Shown piece after piece: positions 7,036 to 7,389 of a stretch of 7,389 nucleotides of DNA. The notes below the pieces were generated by a model. The model made no database searches. It was not told where the DNA came from and saw only the letters and a list, made by a program, of their open reading frames with translations. Each line of letters opens with the position of its first letter. Position 1 is the stretch's first letter. A program made the translations under genes and the position numbers. The DNA is from Acidobacteriota bacterium (GTDB lineage Bacteria; Acidobacteriota; Vicinamibacteria; Vicinamibacterales; UBA2999), in assembly GCA_947478985.1 (NCBI GenBank), contig CANJYC010000079.1, positions 1 through 7,389 on the forward strand, in the 5' to 3' direction.

Positions 7036-7049
7036 TCCACGCGTCGCTG

Positions 7050-7389
7050 CTATTCGGCCTCCATCGAGTCGCGCATCGACTTGGCGCAGGCCGGGCACAT
7101 CCCGTGCGTGACTTTCACGGTACGTATCACGTAATCGACAAGTGGGCTCCACTCCCCCTCGGCCGTGCGCACGCTGCGGCACCAGGCGCATAGAACCACC
7201 ATCTGCTCGATGAGGCGCAGATCCGCGAGGGCCCTCCGCAACTCCAGTTGACCGACGACGGCCCGGCGCAACACACGCAGGGCGTTCAGCTGCGGTTCCG
7301 TGAGCGTCCGCGGCACGCGATCGATGACGCACAACGTCCCCAGTGATATCCCGTCGGCCACCGTGAGGGGCGCGCCGGCATAGAACCGA
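7050..7389 (-). CDS. GAF-domain protein with C-terminal CxxC...CxxC tail (partial, N-terminus outside window)
   Basis: The last 112 codons of a gene entering from the right edge are visible; the frame stays open to base 7389, so GTG 7361 is an internal codon, not the start. Residues just inside the edge (FYAGAPL, then LGTLCVIDRVPR and LTEPQLNALRVL) are the typical last strands and final helix of a GAF sensory domain. A helical stretch rich in Leu and Arg (LELRRALADLRLIEQ) then leads into a short tail holding CAWC (codons at 7190-7179), EGEWSPLVDYV, and HGMCPAC (ending near 7086). The four Cys, spaced CxxC-27-CxxC, look able to bind a metal. Similar tails occur in many PAS, GAF and response-regulator proteins, without a well-settled function. 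The protein is probably a cytoplasmic signalling component; whether kinase, cyclase or other output domains precede the GAF domain cannot be seen. It ends with the TAG at 7052-7050, convergent with the propeller gene. Confidence 0.8.
   Translation of the reverse strand, partial: RFYAGAPLTVADGISLGTLCVIDRVPRTLTEPQLNALRVLRRAVVGQLELRRALADLRLIEQMVVLCAWCRSVRTAEGEWSPLVDYVIRTVKVTHGMCPACAKSMRDSMEAE

Noticed and set aside
6664..7332. A 222-codon minus-strand frame overlapping the propeller gene and the GAF gene
   Set aside because: It overlaps a well-supported propeller and, in another frame, the GAF/CxxC gene. Its sequence is Arg-rich and shows no motif.

Overview
This is a high-GC bacterial chromosome segment of largely housekeeping character. 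Five protein-coding genes fill almost all of it, and two of them run off the window edges. I see no tRNA, rRNA, CRISPR array, transposon or phage gene. The base composition, the dnaE and guaA sequences, and the pairing with a secreted PQQ-type beta-propeller and a GAF-domain protein would suit Acidobacteriota (for example Vicinamibacteria) or a similar high-GC Gram-negative lineage. That placement is inference only, because no taxonomic marker is decisive here.

Layout. On the minus strand, read from about 5803 down to 1, lies a tight cluster. It consists of guaA (GMP synthase, 5803-4256), dnaE (replicative DNA polymerase III alpha subunit, 4255-620) and accA (acetyl-CoA carboxylase carboxyltransferase alpha subunit, 607 to beyond base 1). 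The guaA stop codon directly abuts the dnaE start codon, and only 12 bases separate dnaE from accA, so the three are very probably co-transcribed. A perfect TATAAT hexamer sits upstream of guaA at 5869-5864 on the minus strand.

Divergent from guaA, on the plus strand, is a gene for an exported seven-bladed PQQ-like beta-propeller (5851-7035). The short guaA/propeller intergenic region holds a canonical four-tract G-quadruplex motif with three 4-nt loops. The propeller gene ends in a small perfect hairpin that overlaps its stop codon. Fourteen bases further on lies the end of a convergent minus-strand gene (7389-7050, partial), which encodes the end of a GAF domain followed by a CxxC...CxxC tail.

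How the genes work together. The minus-strand cluster joins guanine nucleotide synthesis, DNA chain elongation and the first committed step of fatty acid synthesis, so co-transcription would tie nucleotide supply, replication and membrane lipid synthesis to one growth-related promoter. The dnaE-accA adjacency is also known from E. coli; guaA directly upstream is the less familiar part. The propeller and GAF genes have no evident functional link to the cluster. Nothing here is convincingly a new system. The items most worth checking are the intergenic G-quadruplex, the complete metal-ligand set in the DnaE PHP domain, unusual residues in AccA, and the cysteine tail on the GAF protein.
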